Shown: positions 23,301 to 32,385 of the stretch, piece after piece | How the letters are laid out: each line of letters opens with the position of its first letter | How positions within the stretch are numbered: the stretch's first letter is position 1 | Position numbers and translations under genes: made by a program | Assembly: GCF_000003815.2 (NCBI RefSeq) | Contig: NC_049982.1 | Coordinates: 27,857,954-27,921,953 of the forward strand | DNA: 64,000 bases | Reading direction: 5' to 3' | DNA from: Branchiostoma floridae | Lineage: Eukaryota; Chordata; Leptocardii; Amphioxiformes; Branchiostomatidae | Notes under the pieces: model-generated | Told to the model about the DNA's origin: nothing | Database searches by the model: none | The model's input: only the letters and a program-made list of their open reading frames with translations

Positions 23301-23542
23301 CTCAGGTTCACTAGGAAGTAGTTGGTCGTTGTGCGCATGTCCAGACACCTCCACACGACCACGCACACCAGGATGTTTCCGGCCACGCCAACCGCGAAGA
23401 TGACACAGTAGAGGACAGTGACGGCTAGTCGGGCTGCCTCTGTCATGTCGGTGAAAACAGGGTCTAACCATTGAGGATCCGAGTCGTTCAAACTACAGTT
23501 ACGAATACAGTCTGTGGTGTCATTCACGCACGATGAATTCAT
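9935..23542 (-). CDS. Rhodopsin-class (class A) neuropeptide-type GPCR, four exons
   Basis: Join of 23542-23209, 12307-12099, 11119-10877 and 10360-9935, with junction phases 1, 0, 0. The joined frame has 404 codons including TAG, giving 403 residues, a typical class-A length. The N-terminus has four N-glycosylation sequons (N2, N7, N15, N19). TM1 contains GNILV and TM2 LADLLFLL. The conserved TM3 cysteine (C112) is split across the first junction. ERY lies at 136-138, the likely disulfide partner is C191, TM6 reads CLTP (277-280) instead of CWxP, and NPVLY lies at 319-323. TM3 (PYVELVV...LTIAAISVERYFAICRPL) suits the TRH receptor / ghrelin-motilin receptor / ecdysis-triggering-hormone receptor assemblage. 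The exact ligand cannot be named. Expected to be a plasma-membrane peptide receptor coupled to G proteins. Confidence 0.9.
10361..10876 (-). other. GPCR intron 3 (516 bp)
   Basis: Donor CAG|gtgcga and acceptor ttgtcag. It contains the hairpin element at 10664-10862. Confidence 0.85.
10664..10862. mobile_element. Hairpin (inverted-repeat) element with CCAAT/ATTGG motifs
   Basis: Two arms of roughly 90 bp, imperfectly complementary, around a short loop near 10755-10770. The inner arms are near-perfect: CGTCACATATTTGCATTCT and its complement. The outer arms repeat GTTGAACCAATGATAG-like sequence. The outer arm resembles the unit of the tandem array at 16779-17275 (ATTGGTTGAACAG, AATTGT). Looks like a foldback MITE. 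Confidence 0.75.
10877..11119 (-). CDS. GPCR exon 3: extracellular loop 2, TM5, intracellular loop 3
   Basis: Acceptor tcctacag|GTGGAAG and donor CGCCAG|gtgcga. 243 bases, phase 0 at both ends, residues 182-262. Carries the EL2 cysteine C191, the TM5 segment around TLLFLVFPLGLLCGLY, and a basic loop ending RRQ that joins VVHML of exon 4. Confidence 0.9.
11120..12098 (-). other. GPCR intron 2 (979 bp)
   Basis: Donor AAA|gtaagt and acceptor cctacag. Contains the TIR element at 11756-12018. Confidence 0.85.
11756..12018. mobile_element. TIR element (about 263 bp) inside GPCR intron 2
   Basis: The left end CCTACGCAGGGACATCCAAC and the right end GTTGTCCCTGCGTAGG are inverted copies. Complementarity continues for about 50 bp and includes GTACCCTGCTT/AAGCAGGGTAC. 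Noncoding. The target duplication is unclear because similarity continues a few bases beyond both ends. Confidence 0.8.
12099..12307 (-). CDS. GPCR exon 2: TM3 and TM4
   Basis: Acceptor ttccccacag|GCTACC (phase 1) and donor TTCAAA|gtaagt. Encodes residues 112-181. The first codon, completed by the T from exon 1, is the conserved TM3 cysteine. ERYFAICRPL follows TM3, then TM4 (LIWLLCLLLCSPVF). Confidence 0.92.
12535..12742. mobile_element. MULE-like MITE with 9-bp target duplication
   Basis: Almost entirely a foldback: the left end TAGCCTCTACCAGGCT and the right end AGCCTGGTAGAGGCTA are inverted, with complementarity continuing through ACGCTAGGGGAGTCA. GGCCGATTG lies directly outside both ends (12526-12534 and 12743-12751). 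Target duplications of 9-10 bp are typical of Mutator-like elements. Noncoding, 208 bp. Confidence 0.85.
13038..13349. mobile_element. TIR element with GGGTTCACACG ends, copy 1
   Basis: The left end reads GGGTTCACACGCGAGTATGT and the right end reverse-complements to GGGTTCACACGAGCG. ATTCAAATCCGT/ACGGATTTGAAT lies subterminally on both sides. The inner left arm (CCTCTACCAGGCTCCG, TAGAAATTGAAC) resembles the MULE-like element at 12535-12742, so the two are probably related. A longer relative is at 34012-34402. Confidence 0.8.
14095..14985. repeat. Tandem repeat of about 245 bp, three to four copies
   Basis: Each unit contains AAGTTTGAAAGTCCTAT (near 14347, 14590 and 14838), a CATTAATTATGCAAAT segment, GACGATCCGTCAACA and TATCTACATACCAAAAATCA. 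The region then grades into single-copy pieces (14985-15290) containing CTGCAGTTCCAAACAAGCCG, ending in an ACACACAGACAGACAGAC tail. Related pieces occur at 46060-46380 and, reversed, at 53220-53620. Confidence 0.75.
14986..15295 (+). mobile_element. 3' end of an interspersed repeat with (CA)/(CAGA) tail
   Basis: Contains CCAAATATCATCGGGATCCA and TTCTTGAGTTATGCTGTTAA, followed by ACACACACAGACAGACAGAC. A fixed end followed by a simple-sequence tail suggests a retroposed element; class not determined. Confidence 0.5.
15583..16487. mobile_element. TIR element, about 905 bp, with GGGGTCATTTTTGACCCC ends
   Basis: The left end GACCGTATGGGGTCATTTTT continues GACCCC and the right end is its inverted copy, giving about 28 bp of terminal inverted repeat. 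The inner 18 bp (GGGGTCATTTTTGACCCC) is itself a palindrome and occurs a third time, inverted, near 15771-15788. The interior is AT-rich and noncoding. No target duplication was identified, so the superfamily is open. Confidence 0.8.
16779..17275. repeat. 125-bp tandem repeat, four copies, CCAAT-rich
   Basis: Units begin near 16781, 16908, 17032 and 17158 with AACATTTGACGG, continue with CATTGGTCGAACC and CATTGGTTGAACAGCTAATT, and end GATAGACAAACTACTTTG. The CATTGGTTGAAC parts are shared with the hairpin at 10664-10862. Confidence 0.85.
18078..18114. repeat. (TTTC)n microsatellite
   Basis: About nine uninterrupted copies of the tetranucleotide CTTT. Confidence 0.97.
18120..18780. repeat. Diverged tandem repeat, about 150-180-bp period
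   Basis: Four units each contain an AACCGAATGACCTGAAATTT-like segment, a GGTCATTTTATGACCAAAA-like inverted motif and a GTACACTTTTGGCTC-like segment. The period varies. A related single segment is at about 38190-38300 (GGCCTAAAATTTGGCATAAA). Noncoding. Confidence 0.65.
18920..19240. repeat. Repeat with GGAAGAGTCCATTCTTAC units
   Basis: Three units of about 125-145 bp contain CTGGAAGAGTCCATTCTT, a G-rich piece (CACGGAGGGG) and TTTTTGGACTGGTC. A related copy occurs at about 51640-51840. Confidence 0.7.
19253..19607. mobile_element. PIF/Harbinger-type MITE, copy 2 (355 bp)
   Basis: Perfect 34-bp terminal inverted repeats beginning GGCCACACCAATTTAATTTC and ending with GGTTCACGGATT, flanked by TTA on each side (19250-19252 and 19608-19610). 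Closely related to 4855-5295 but lacks some internal sequence. Noncoding. Confidence 0.88.
20325..20401. repeat. (CA)n microsatellite
   Basis: Mostly pure CA dinucleotides, with a TACACATATATA interruption near 20376-20390. Open frames on both strands here are repeat by-products. Confidence 0.97.
20935..21340. repeat. (TCTAC)n microsatellite
   Basis: Degenerate pentanucleotide repeat with a pure core at about 21106-21218. Confidence 0.95.
23209..23542 (-). CDS. GPCR exon 1: N-terminus, TM1 and TM2
   Basis: Starts at the ATG at 23542 (MNSSCVNDTTDC...). The donor ATGT|gtgagt at 23208 leaves phase 1. Encodes a sequon-rich extracellular N-terminus, TM1 (LYCVIFAVGVAGNILVCVV), TM2 (FLVNLSLADLLFLLICVP) and the YPWYLGETMC run into TM3. 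No signal peptide is needed for this class. Confidence 0.9.
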
Positions 23543-24826
23543 CTTTTTTTTTTTAAATTTTTAAATTGATCATTCAAATGTCAAGAGTCTTAATGACTGT
23601 AAAGTTTCAAGATATTCCTCGTAAATTGCAAGTTTTCGTCTCTAAAAGTGTTCAATCTAACTTTAACTTCAATCAACTTGACTCCAGTAGTTTTCCTTTA
23701 CGTTGCCGTCCTACTGGAGTTACTACATGGTCACATCTTTTTTGCAACGTCTCAGGGACGAGCCAAATGGGTATTTTACAAGCTCCCAGGCCTATCCACA
23801 AATCTTTACTTCCTTCCTTCTACGACTTTCTTTCGAAAGCCAATGTTTGTCCATCAGAATGCAGCTTTTGTTAAAGTCGGAAAAGAGGACTAACTAAATA
23901 TTACGGGCGGGTTAGTGTCTGTCTGTTGGTCACGATGCTGTGTTGTCGTCCGATCTGACTTTATGACCTGTGAATATTAAAAATAAGCAACGTCAGTAAT
24001 GTAGCGTTTACATGGGAACATTCCAAATTTGACGCCCATTTCTTATTTGTTATGAAATACCTGGAAGTTTGAATTTGTTACCCTGTAATTTTCTCTTTAG
24101 TCGTGTAAATGTTTCTATCGGTATTTCTCTCTTTCTCCTTTACATAACAGTGTGTCACATGTTTGAGAGTCATACCATAGAACAGACTTATAGCAATTCG
24201 TCTTTCATTACAACTTATTTCCCTATGGAAATATGCCATTGATTGAATATATTTGAAGAATACGGGGGCGTTTTGGTAACTCCTGGCGTGCCAGGCATAC
24301 TACGTACCAAGTTCTGTATAGCTTCAAATGGCAGGACCCAACAGTACAATTGATGTAATGGTATTCATCGGTTAATATAAACCATAGTAAAATCCTGATT
24401 AATATCAGCCCTACGGCATCGGCTATGGTTAATCAGTGCTATTTGAGAGTTTCAGTTCTCGCCGTAAAATCCACGTCAGTAAACTGACTCAGTTTTGTAG
24501 CAAACTTTGCATACAAACTGTTATCTAGCACATTGTGACTGTCACCAAAATTGCTCAAGAGCAAATTCAGTGTATCATAGCATAACCCGTCCGTTTTGCT
24601 TGACATAACAGTTACTTCAGTATCTTCCTTGCAGGATCATATTTACCACCTGCAGAGAGGGGATTAAAACAAAACAACAAAATATAATCGGATAATCCGT
24701 TTTTAATTTTCATGATGTTTGTAATTTGAGAGATACAAATCACAACAATCTAGACGACATATGCATGCATAAAGAGGAAGTACATGTATCATATTCATTA
24801 ATGTTGGCACACATCCCTACACAAGG
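23543..24826. other. Upstream flank of GPCR exon 1
   Basis: No gene seen. An A-run lies directly before the start codon on the minus strand. Frames of 64-102 residues at 23566-23897 overlap in all three plus frames and have no domain. Confidence 0.5.
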
Positions 24827-25180
24827 TTGCTTGTAACACTACACACGGCCACTCACAACTCTACACACGGCCACTCACAACTCTACACACGGCCGCTCAC
24901 AACTCGACTCACGGCCGCTCACAACTCTACACACGGCCGCTCACAACTCTACTCACGGCCGCTCACAAATCTACACACGGCCGCTCACAAATCTACACAC
25001 GGCCGCTCATCATCTACACACGGCCGCTCACAAATCTACACACGGCCGCTCACAAATCTACACACGGCCGCTCACAACTCTACACACGGTAGCTCACAAC
25101 GCTACAAACGGCCGCTCACAACGCTACGAACGGCCGCTCACAACGCTACACACGGTAGCTCACAACGATAACTCTACAAA
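24827..25180. repeat. 22-bp minisatellite (CTCACAACTCTACACACGGCCG)n
   Basis: About sixteen tandem copies whose unit contains TCTACACACGGCCGCTCACA, with single-base variants. The 114-residue frame across it is pure repeat and not a gene. Confidence 0.95.
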
Positions 25181-26144
25181 CGCCTACTCACAACTGTACC
25201 AGACAGACTGATGGCCCGTTAAGTCCTGTCCGTATGTGCATCAATTACATTCCGAGACAGTTGGTCGGACGCTACTCAACGTCGGCTTCAATTTACCACT
25301 AATCTATTAGGCCTATGAAAATATTGTTGCGTTTTGGTTAACAAGCCAAAAACCTGGTGCCTTAGCTTCTTTGGTTGGGTCGACCGCTGGTAAGTTTTTT
25401 TTTTTTTTTCCATTTAACATCAATGTGAGGAAAACATTAGGGATTGGTTTTGTAACAGCATCTCATCATTTTACAACAGAAAAGGTGACATGAATAGAAC
25501 CACCAAACGTTGGACCACTTTATATGTTGATACACTGCATAATAGTACGCCTGGATAATTGATAGATTATTTGGAAAATACCGTACTTCAGTTTTGCATT
25601 GTTTAACTGTATTTCTTGGATCACTACTAAAAGTTAAAAAGAAAAGAAAAATAAATCCCTAGAAAATCCCTACCTATTGGCCTTATGGACTGTAACCGAA
25701 AACACAGCATTTTTGTCCTCAGGCCTTAAGCTAATATAACTATAACCGAGTCAACTACAAAGTGAATCGATGGATACTTTGAAGTCGAAAACAGATGTTC
25801 GGCCCCAGAAGCTATGTTTCCTTTGCATAACTCCCCCGCACGTTTTTCTCTTATTTCAACTTACGTACGAAAATTTTTGACAGTACCACGAATTGATTCA
25901 AACGTCAAATCTCCAGACAAAAGATCTGTGGGTCTGAGTTCGCCCCAAGGTTCGGCTTGGCACTGATGTTGTAAAGGGTTGCTTTCGTCTTTCGGAAAGG
26001 ACGTAAAACGGGAATTCCGGCCTAAACTGGAACCACGCCTTCCTACCCGGCCTGACGAACTCTACGAGTTCTGTGTGAAACGACGGCAAATCTTTGCACA
26101 TTATCAGTGCTAAATCTGATCCCTGCACGCTATATTTTCTTTAT
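25181..26144. other. Noncoding stretch, no feature recognised
   Basis: Contains a T-run near 25397. 25190-25275 shares a TAAGTCCTGTCCGTATGTGC segment with the dispersed repeat at 44490-44560. Confidence 0.4.
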
Positions 26145-26354
26145 AGCCCTGTCACATCATCCACGTTCTTCGGGCATAACGTTGGAATATCGGCCATATT
26201 TAAGATCGACAGAGGGTTGCGCGTATTTTTTCACCTGAAAACCGTCCCTGTCAAATATGAACCATAGTTTGTGCCTTGTAAAATTATATTGTGTCTTGGG
26301 TGATTGCCGCAGAATAGTCGTCCAATCGATTTTTGCCAAATGTGACTGGGGTAT
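26145..26354. mobile_element. MITE family C, copy 1
   Basis: Ends resemble CCCTGTCACAT on the left and ATGTGACTGGGGTATT on the right. The interior shares AAGATCGACAGAGGGTTGCG and GTATTTTTTCACCTGAAAAC with 48485-48692. Noncoding. Confidence 0.8.
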
Positions 26355-26718
26355 TACGACCCACATACACGAATCGCACGACCTCCGTACGGTCGCAAAC
26401 CAAGGGAATTCGTGACATAGACATGCGTGTGTCTTACAAAATACAGCTGTTTTTTTTTTTTTCTACGAAAAAACAATCTGACTTACGTGGTCAGTTGGCA
26501 CTATCACGGCCTACGTGAAGAATTCTACAACGTCAAATTCGATTGGAGACCGACGACGAATGATGCTGTTAGTTGGGTTGTTTATGTACCAGAAATATGT
26601 ATGAGAACCAAAACCATTGTAAATCACCTCTGAATTTCAAATCGGCTCTTTCTGTAACGCCTCTGTTACCTAGTTCGCGCTTTCAAATGATAATAAAAAA
26701 AATGTTTCAAAGACTTAC

Positions 26719-26880
26719 CTGAATCTAAAACGGCGCAGACAGTGACTGCGAACGCGGCTAATAGCCCTTCCTTGATAGCGCCACCGGTTTGCTCAGCTAC
26801 TCAGACGAAGACTAACTCCCTCCTTACACAGTGCGCTAACGCCACCTGTGTTAGTGGGCGGATGACGTAGGACCTACGTG
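26719..26880 (-). promoter_or_regulatory. Candidate promoter and untranslated first exon of the GPCR gene
   Basis: On the minus strand a strong donor, GATTCAG|gtaagt, ends a GC-richer segment at 26719. Upstream at about 26855-26880 lie two CRE-like TGACGT motifs (TGACGTAGG, TGACGTGG). No ATG-initiated frame runs into the donor, so it would be a noncoding leader exon. The assignment to the GPCR gene rests only on strand, distance and phase-free splicing. No clear acceptor was identified just before the GPCR start codon, which weakens the link. Confidence 0.3.
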
Positions 26881-28740
26881 TGCGTGTGACGTGGCGGCAA
26901 TGCTGATGATGCGCAGTTTGCAGTGGTCCAAGTACTATTTTCAGCCAGGTTTTTCAGGCGGCAACCTGAGTCAAAAGCCAGGTTGCGCCATTAAAAATCT
27001 CAGGTTGCCCCACTTCCCAGTTGATAAATTCTTCAAATCAGCTACTTATTCATTACCTTTTATTCTAGTTACATGTAACTGTACATAATATTTCTTATTT
27101 TATAAAGAAATAGGTACGAAAGATTTTCATGTAGATGGGGGGAATGCGGTGCTTCAACTACAATTTCTGTACAGAGTTGTGTACTGCGCGACCAGGGTTT
27201 AAAATTCAAAACTTGCGTCAAGCAAAATGTCGTTGAGTTTATAAGTAGTGGATATTTCGAGGACTAGTTTGTTACATTCGTGTTTGAATGTATTGTTTCC
27301 GGTTTGCTTGCTTGTCATGGTGTGTGTTCAATCATTAGTCTTTTATAACGTCCTTGGCCCAAGTTAACTTGGGTTTAGATTCTCTTTAAAGAAGTCGTTT
27401 CAGTTGGGTTACAAGAAGTTGAGTTGCGCGTGTTCAAGTTTATATAGTTGGATTGGCCCAGGCCTTAAGTTGCCAGTCACATTTACATGTACATCGATGT
27501 AATATTGGGGCCGGATTTCAAAATAGATTATGGTGCGTCATCTTCTGATCATCATGCTATATGTCTGTTGGCTTATTAGAAAATACAACGCGACAATCAA
27601 TAATATTGAATCAAGGAAAAAGAAAAATCCCCAAAGCTCATTTAATGGTTTATTTCGTGGTGTTATGAGATCCTTTGAGTTATTGTTATTTTGGGGTCCA
27701 GTGGATCTGATGTATGGGGATGTATCTTAGAGAGCCGCTAAACGGATAGTAGTTTGTTTTGTGGATGGCGTTGCTGCGTCCGTTCTGGTCCCATTTGGGC
27801 CCCCTGTCGGTAGATAGTGGTACTGTGGCATCATTTTTTTTATTTGCTTTTAGACAGACGAGGAGAATGTGACTGCATTAACAGTGCCACATATACGGTA
27901 CAAACAGAAAGTAAAGGTAGATTTTCTTTCTTTTACCTCCACCACCGCTGTTGCTACCCATTATTACAACTGGGTGAAGTGAAGAAGGTCGTGTAAAGTG
28001 CATTTCCAAAGGCATAACGTCGGGGGCAAGGCGGCGATCGAACTCGGGACCTCTAGATTGAGGGATCAGCATTTGATCCTGGACGTCCTGTGCACATGGT
28101 GTTCATTTTAGGTGGGAGATAGGTGTTCATATGCAATTGCTGGTTGCTGTGGATCTGTAAGGTTATTATTTTGCGGATACAGAGTTGCTTTTCCGGTCAA
28201 ATATGTTGAGAATCTCTGAATTGATGCAACAATGTATAATACCTTGGTAGGTGTTGTGAAAAAAAGTGTTTTGGGGCCATCTGGCGGTTGCCAGATGCTA
28301 CAGGGGGACATAAGATTTCGGATTGCGTATTTATATTGTTTTGTTATAATTTTTGTATTAAAAATAAAAACAGTTTATTACATTTGGTCCGCCTAGGCAG
28401 CTCACAGAAATGCAGATATACGTTTTCATTAGTCATTGCATTAAAACATTATAAAATACACTTAAGTAATATGAATAGTCACAACAATCACCATTGCAAT
28501 TAATCATCATAAGAAAATATGAAGAGTAATGTCATGCACAGTGTAGGTTATGAGTTATCTTTAGCTCAAGACAGGAGGGGGGGGGGGGGGTTGTAACAGG
28601 CCTTAATGTAAATTCTTGGAGTGTAGAAGAGTCAGTGAAGGTGATATGTCTTGATAATTTGAATAAGCTGTTTCAGAGTTGTGACGTGTATGGGATAAAC
28701 CCGGTCATGTTATTGAGATTAATACGTTCTTGGTCGCATC
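26881..28740. other. Noncoding stretch with a SINE-like piece
   Basis: No gene seen. About 27960-28090 in reverse orientation resembles a tRNA-type SINE head (GAGTTCGATCGCC as B box) followed by a GTGCATTTCC/GGAAATGCAC region; related pieces are near 37900-38000 and 41940-42060. A G-run lies at 28576-28590. Confidence 0.4.
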
Positions 28741-29770
28741 AAGAAATAATTAGCAAAAATTAGATTTGAAAGCATAGATTCTTAAGTATAAATCTTTAAT
28801 AAATGTCTATCAAAATGCATATCATCGTGATCATCACTTATCAAAACCTAGTAACGGTAGGTAAGAGAGAACTTCAAGAAAAAAATATGAAAAATTGAGC
28901 TGCGACCTGAGGTGTGAGGGTCAACAAACTTGCTCTGCTGAAAATCCGGCACCCACTTCTTTTTAATTGAAACACGAAGGGAATCCTTATCAAACATTTT
29001 ACTATGTCTTCAAATGATATATGGTTTGGGGATCTTGACCCATACATGTCTGATCACAGTTCAATCTTGTTTGTTTCGCCACTGACCTATTGATCTAAAA
29101 AAAGACTTTTCATGGACAGTTATGACTGCAATGATTTGCAATTTGGAGGATAGAGATAAAAGGCTTTAAACGACGAGGTTAGGCTTCGAAATTTGTGTTG
29201 TGCTTGATATATCTGAGTGAGGCCAAGGACTTATTGATCAGCCCTCGTGGATCATAGATCTTGGTTTTGGGGATTTTGAAGCATAGATATCAAGTGTAAA
29301 ATCTTTTATGAATGTGTACCGAAATGCAAATCATTGTGGTCATAACAGGCGACACCCAGTAAAGGTAGTTATGAAATAAGAAATAAAGGACAATTGAGCT
29401 GCGACTTGGGGTGTGCAGGTCAACTAATTTGCTCTGCTGAAAATCAGACACCAACTTCTATCTATTTGAAGTGCTAAGGAAATCATTGACAATATTTCTT
29501 CAATATGTCTTCAACGAATTTGCAGCAAAGAGATCTCGAAACTACACATGTCAGATCACAGTTCAACTTTGTTTTTTCCTACACCGAACTATTGATTTAA
29601 AAAAGAAGACGCTTCTTGGAAAGTAATGACTGCAATGATTTGCAATTTGGGAGATATTGATAAAAGATTTCAAACTACGATGTTAGGGTTCGAAATTTGA
29701 GTTGTGCTTGACACATCTGAGTGATATGAAGACCTTATTGACCACCTTCGTAGATGATGGTTATTCATCT
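28741..29770. repeat. Diverged tandem duplication, about 500-bp unit
   Basis: Landmarks appear twice about 500 bp apart: TTGAGCTGCGACCTGAGGTG / TTGAGCTGCGACTTGGGGTG, TTGCTCTGCTGAAAATC, and GACTGCAATGATTTGCAATT. Neither copy has a long open frame. Confidence 0.8.
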
Positions 29771-29931
29771 GAGGATTCAAGATGTACGGAGTTACCTAGG
29801 CTGTAAGACGTTTCAAACAATATCCGTTGTTTTTCGCCAGTGACACTGGAGAATTTGAAGAGGTTTTTTTTAATCCTAACTGTGAATTGATATGCAAAAG
29901 AGATCTAGAACACTTTATCCTGTGAATTAAA

Positions 29932-30168
29932 ATGCAAAAAAAGGGAGGAAGACACATTTTGAATTGTCCAAAGGCAACAAGGGGTAGAGAGAGACAAGTT
30001 AAAGTCTATATTGATGCAAACGTATTCAAATTTTCGTACTTTCCAGGAACTATCGTAAAATGCAATTTGTTAGCACCAAGCACAGTAGGGGCATACTCTC
30101 TCGATAGTTTCAAAGAACGCTTGCAGATGGATGTGCAAAAGTTTGGTTCGACGGGTCTTTCAGTGTAA
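29932..30168 (+). pseudogene. LINE reverse-transcriptase C-terminal remnant
   Basis: A 78-residue frame ends with FKFSYFPGTIVKCNLLAPST and SLDSFKERL. This matches the end of many non-LTR retrotransposon polyproteins, where the usual form is a Y-x-x-SF-x-P-R/G-TI-x-x-W-N-x-LP pattern followed by an S-x-x-x-FK-x-x-L helix. The usual Trp-Asn is Cys-Asn here. The rest of the reverse transcriptase is absent, so this is a 5'-truncated dead copy. Confidence 0.75.
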
Positions 30169-30325
30169 TATAACCAGCTGCTGCCGCGCTGCGTGCATGA
30201 GAACCTGGTGTGTTAATCCGAAAGGCGGTTATACCGGCTATATAGATATAAATACAGAACCTGGTGTGTTACGACGAAGGGCGGTTGTACTGGCTATATA
30301 GATACAGATACAGATACAGAGTCAT
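30169..30325 (+). mobile_element. LINE 3' UTR and (GATACA)n tail
   Basis: Two 3'-end-like units (GAACCTGGTGTGTTA...GGCGGTT...GGCTATATAGATA) end in GATACAGATACAGATACAGA. This directly continues the LINE remnant at 29932. A 3' end with a short repeat tail is usual for several LINE clades. Confidence 0.7.
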
Positions 30326-31610
30326 GTCATTTCAAGTGCCAGAAATGCCAACATAGGATTGATGTGTTAAAAGATGAGTTAAGAATTGCTCTCCTTACTA
30401 ACAAATTACAAACCTCCATTTTATGGAGATAAAATGCCCGTGTCACAGAGTAGGTTTCTGATGTACGTCAAAGGCAATGGGATTTAAGAAAGAATTTTGT
30501 ATCCATCAATATTATATTGATTCCGTGCTCCGACTCGGGAAAGAACTGTATCCAATAATCCCCTTTTTAGGAGAAACCCTCAAGGAACCAAGTTGTTACA
30601 AGTAGACGGAATAGAACGCGAGGCCTTTGGAAAGAGATTTATGTATCTGGCTACCTGACAGATCATAGCATACTTTCATAATAGCATAATTTAGCTAGCA
30701 AGGAACATCTTGCACGGCCGTCGGTTGCGGGTAGTCTTCCCGTTGCTAGGCGTGTTTGGCAGTGTATTGGGTCACAAGAGGCCAATATTTAGCTAAACAC
30801 AAAATAATCGAAAATAAACAAGATAGTATGGACTGTAAACTCTCTTTGAAATAAAATGAAATTTGAATTTTGCTCATAAAGGCGTTAAGGTTGCACGTAC
30901 TTATTCGCGACAACGGGAAAGTAGAAGGTCACGTGCAAAATAAAACATTTATAAATGATAACAAAACTAACGTTGTACAAATTCAACATCTTGTTTTTCA
31001 GTTATCATGGAGATGAAAGCACAGATATGTTTTATGATCAATGGTTTGTCTAGTTTCATCAGGAATATGATATTTTTCTACAAAAATTAAAATGCAATAT
31101 ACATTGTATTAGGAATAGAGAAATAGGTTCTCAATGAACTTTTACAGTTAATTATCTCTTCGCCAATCTACACCTAGTACCTTTTAAAAAATGACTTTCG
31201 TCTTCTATTCTACTAAATTACAGTAATCACATAATCTTTGTTCCTGAGGGGTGATACAAACACCAGTACCCTGAGTAATCTCAGTTTTACATTGCTAACT
31301 GTATTAGTGATACAATTTTGAACTTTGAACATGCACAAAATAAAACGTTGACCAACAAGCTTTCGATTATATTTGTCCTCTGAAATGACACAAAGATATG
31401 ACACATCCAGATCGGAATTGTGACTTCAGCAGTGTGTCAAAGGTGTTTGGAAGTCGATATCGACCCTCGTCTTGGTTGAGGATCATTTCAACTTGAAAAG
31501 GATCAAAAGCTGACCTAAAAGGTAAAATGTCAATCATATTGTTGATTACCGTACAGATAAACTTACGTTCAAGCTAATTGTATTTGTTGGCTTACTGTGG
31601 CTGCTATCTA
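30326..31610. other. Noncoding stretch, no feature recognised
   Basis: AT-rich sequence; the longest frame is 63 residues and has no domain. Confidence 0.45.
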
Positions 31611-32189
31611 CGAGGGGTGTTCAAGAAGTAATCCACCTGACCCATTTCCCAAAGGAGGAGATTAATGGAACTTGGTGCAGTTATTAGTCTTTCTCTTCAT
31701 AGGAATCACCCAGAGTTATGCATTTCTACCATCGTTTGATGTAGCTCTGTACACCGTTTTTGTAGGACGCCCCAGGTTGGTCCTGCAACAGATGCCTCAT
31801 CAATGGCAGAAGAGGGGCGACCAGGTCTGGAAGCTGTTTCCACAAACTTCCGGCCATGTTTGAATTCACAATGCCAGCGTTTTACAAGGTCATATGATGG
31901 GGAATCATCACCATAAGTTTCTTTTATTTCATCAAAAGTCTCATTTGGTATGCGTCCTTTCAAATACAAAAACCGGATCACTGCGCGACACTCAACTGGC
32001 TCCATTTCACACCTGGTCCATTTCACACCTGACTCAGTTCAAACACCTTTAAATCAAAAACCAAAATTAGTTCAGAGCTGTTTTTTTGCAACATAACCCA
32101 TAGAGATATGAATCATTACATATGCAAAATTTCATCTAGATCAGACAACTGGAAGTGGGTCAGGTGGATTACTTCTTGAACGCCCCTCG
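31611..32189 (-). mobile_element. Mariner-type element, internally deleted
   Basis: Ends CGAGGGGTGTTCAAGAAGTA and the inverted TACTTCTTGAACGCCCCTCG form terminal inverted repeats of about 38 bp. TA flanks each side (31609-31610 and 32190-32191), the mariner/Tc1 target signature. At 579 bp it is less than half the usual 1.3-kb mariner. Confidence 0.92.
31706..32026 (-). pseudogene. Mariner transposase N-terminal remnant
   Basis: A 106-residue frame keeps the helix-turn-helix DNA-binding region: an early RAVIRFLYLKG segment, then SYDLVKRWHCEFKHGR and a GRPSSA linker before DE. The catalytic DDD region is missing, so it cannot encode active transposase. It could still bind its own ends if expressed. 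Confidence 0.85.
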
Positions 32190-32385
32190 TAAAAAGATAG
32201 AATCAAAAAGAGAATTTCTGCCTACGTATACCACATTTTTTCAAGACCAGGTAACACAACGTTTCTTTTCTTACGCCTAATCCATACCCTTCTACTTGGA
32301 GATTCCCCACTGACACTGTGGTTAACCACAGAGGTACACACATCCATTTGAAGCCCGCTGGTTTAATCGAACGTCAAGGACTATA

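Noticed and set aside
24827-25171. 114-residue His/Thr-rich frame
   Set aside because: Pure 22-bp minisatellite.
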